The notes below the pieces were generated by a model, which saw nothing but the letters and a program-made list of their open reading frames with translations, made no database searches and was not told where the DNA came from. DNA of 64,000 nt from Falsirhodobacter sp. 20TX0035 (lineage in GTDB: Bacteria > Pseudomonadota > Alphaproteobacteria > Rhodobacterales > Rhodobacteraceae): assembly GCF_028307215.1 (NCBI RefSeq), contig NZ_JAQMHV010000013.1, positions 1-64,000 on the forward strand, written 5' to 3'. Shown here piece after piece: positions 63,793-64,000 of the stretch; the stretch's first letter is position 1, and each line of letters opens with the position of its first letter. The position numbers were made by a program, and so were the translations under genes.

Positions 63793-64000
63793 ATGATCCA
63801 CAAGAACTGGCAGGAACTGATCAAGCCGACGCAGCTGGGCGTGAAGCCGGGCGCGGACGCCGCACGCATGGCCACGGTCGTGGCCGAACCGCTGGAGCGT
63901 GGCTTCGGCCTGACGCTGGGCAACGCGCTGCGCCGTGTGCTGCTGTCCTCGCTGCAAGGCGCGGCCATCACCTCGGTTCAGATCGACAACGTCCTGCACG
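63793..64000 (+). CDS. rpoA: DNA-directed RNA polymerase alpha subunit (3' truncated by window)
   Basis: Only the first 69 codons are present, beginning [20 protein letters not shown] and reaching [22 protein letters not shown], the diagnostic alpha N-terminal domain segment for dimerisation. The ATG at 63793 has GGAGG 8 bases upstream. An in-frame ATG at 63778 overlaps that ribosome binding site and is less likely. The gene runs off the window end. Confidence 0.97.
   Translation, partial: MIHKNWQELIKPTQLGVKPGADAARMATVVAEPLERGFGLTLGNALRRVLLSSLQGAAITSVQIDNVLH

Overview
The window is a high-GC stretch that reads as an alphaproteobacterial chromosome of the Rhodobacteraceae type (Rhodobacter/Paracoccus/roseobacter relatives). 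Pointers are the rpoZ-rel pair, the pdxJ-acpS-lepB-rnc-era-recO run, the ChvI-ChvG-HprK-RapZ-PTS cluster beside pckA, frequent GTG/TTG starts with GTGA/ATGA/TTGA overlaps, and the 391-residue EF-Tu. I see no rRNA, CRISPR, insertion sequence or prophage. One tRNA (Trp) is present.

Layout. 1-1349: the first ~78 bases encode a methionyl-tRNA synthetase zinc-knuckle fragment that switches abruptly, in another frame, into the C-terminal half of SMC. This is a chimeric junction, either an assembly join or a rearrangement. 1346-8016: a minus-strand MOSC/glycosyltransferase pair, a small conserved protein, a MalY-type C-S lyase, tandem peptide deformylase genes (the second has lost catalytic residues), fmt, rnhA, a tiny membrane ORF and ispH. 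8017-17863: folK, rpoZ, rel (ppGpp), two tandem DUF2062 membrane proteins, pdxJ, acpS, lepB, rnc, era, a DUF1491 protein, recO and a TauE/SafE transporter. 17968-24460: a hexapeptide acyltransferase, pckA on the minus strand, and the divergent chvI-chvG-hprK-rapZ-EIIA-HPr regulatory operon. This operon couples envelope/acid sensing, PTS phosphorylation state and, probably, gluconeogenesis. 24457-30769: etfA/etfB, a small two-helix membrane protein and an SDR on the minus strand, an SH3b protein, parC and a lipoprotein.

30855-64000 is the translation/transcription machinery: tuf1, two small paralogous secreted proteins, tRNA-Trp, secE, nusG, rplKA, rplJL, rpoBC, then the merged str-S10-spc-alpha superoperon from rpsL to the start of rpoA. 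The order is canonical, with four disturbances. A rhamnosyltransferase-like gene sits between rpoC and rpsL. A secreted Cys/His-rich mini-protein sits between rpmD and rplO. Three strong intrinsic terminator hairpins lie inside the superoperon. The second tuf copy is base-for-base identical to the first by eye. L3 carries a 60-residue Ala/Glu/Asp tail.

The most interesting candidates for follow-up are the paired small exported proteins downstream of tuf1 (shared TLTPIQ...EIN core), the exported Cys/His mini-protein in the spc operon, the degenerate second deformylase, the internal terminators, and the tandem operator-like repeats between pckA and chvI. Most genes here are ordinary housekeeping genes. 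I did not find a convincing large novel system.
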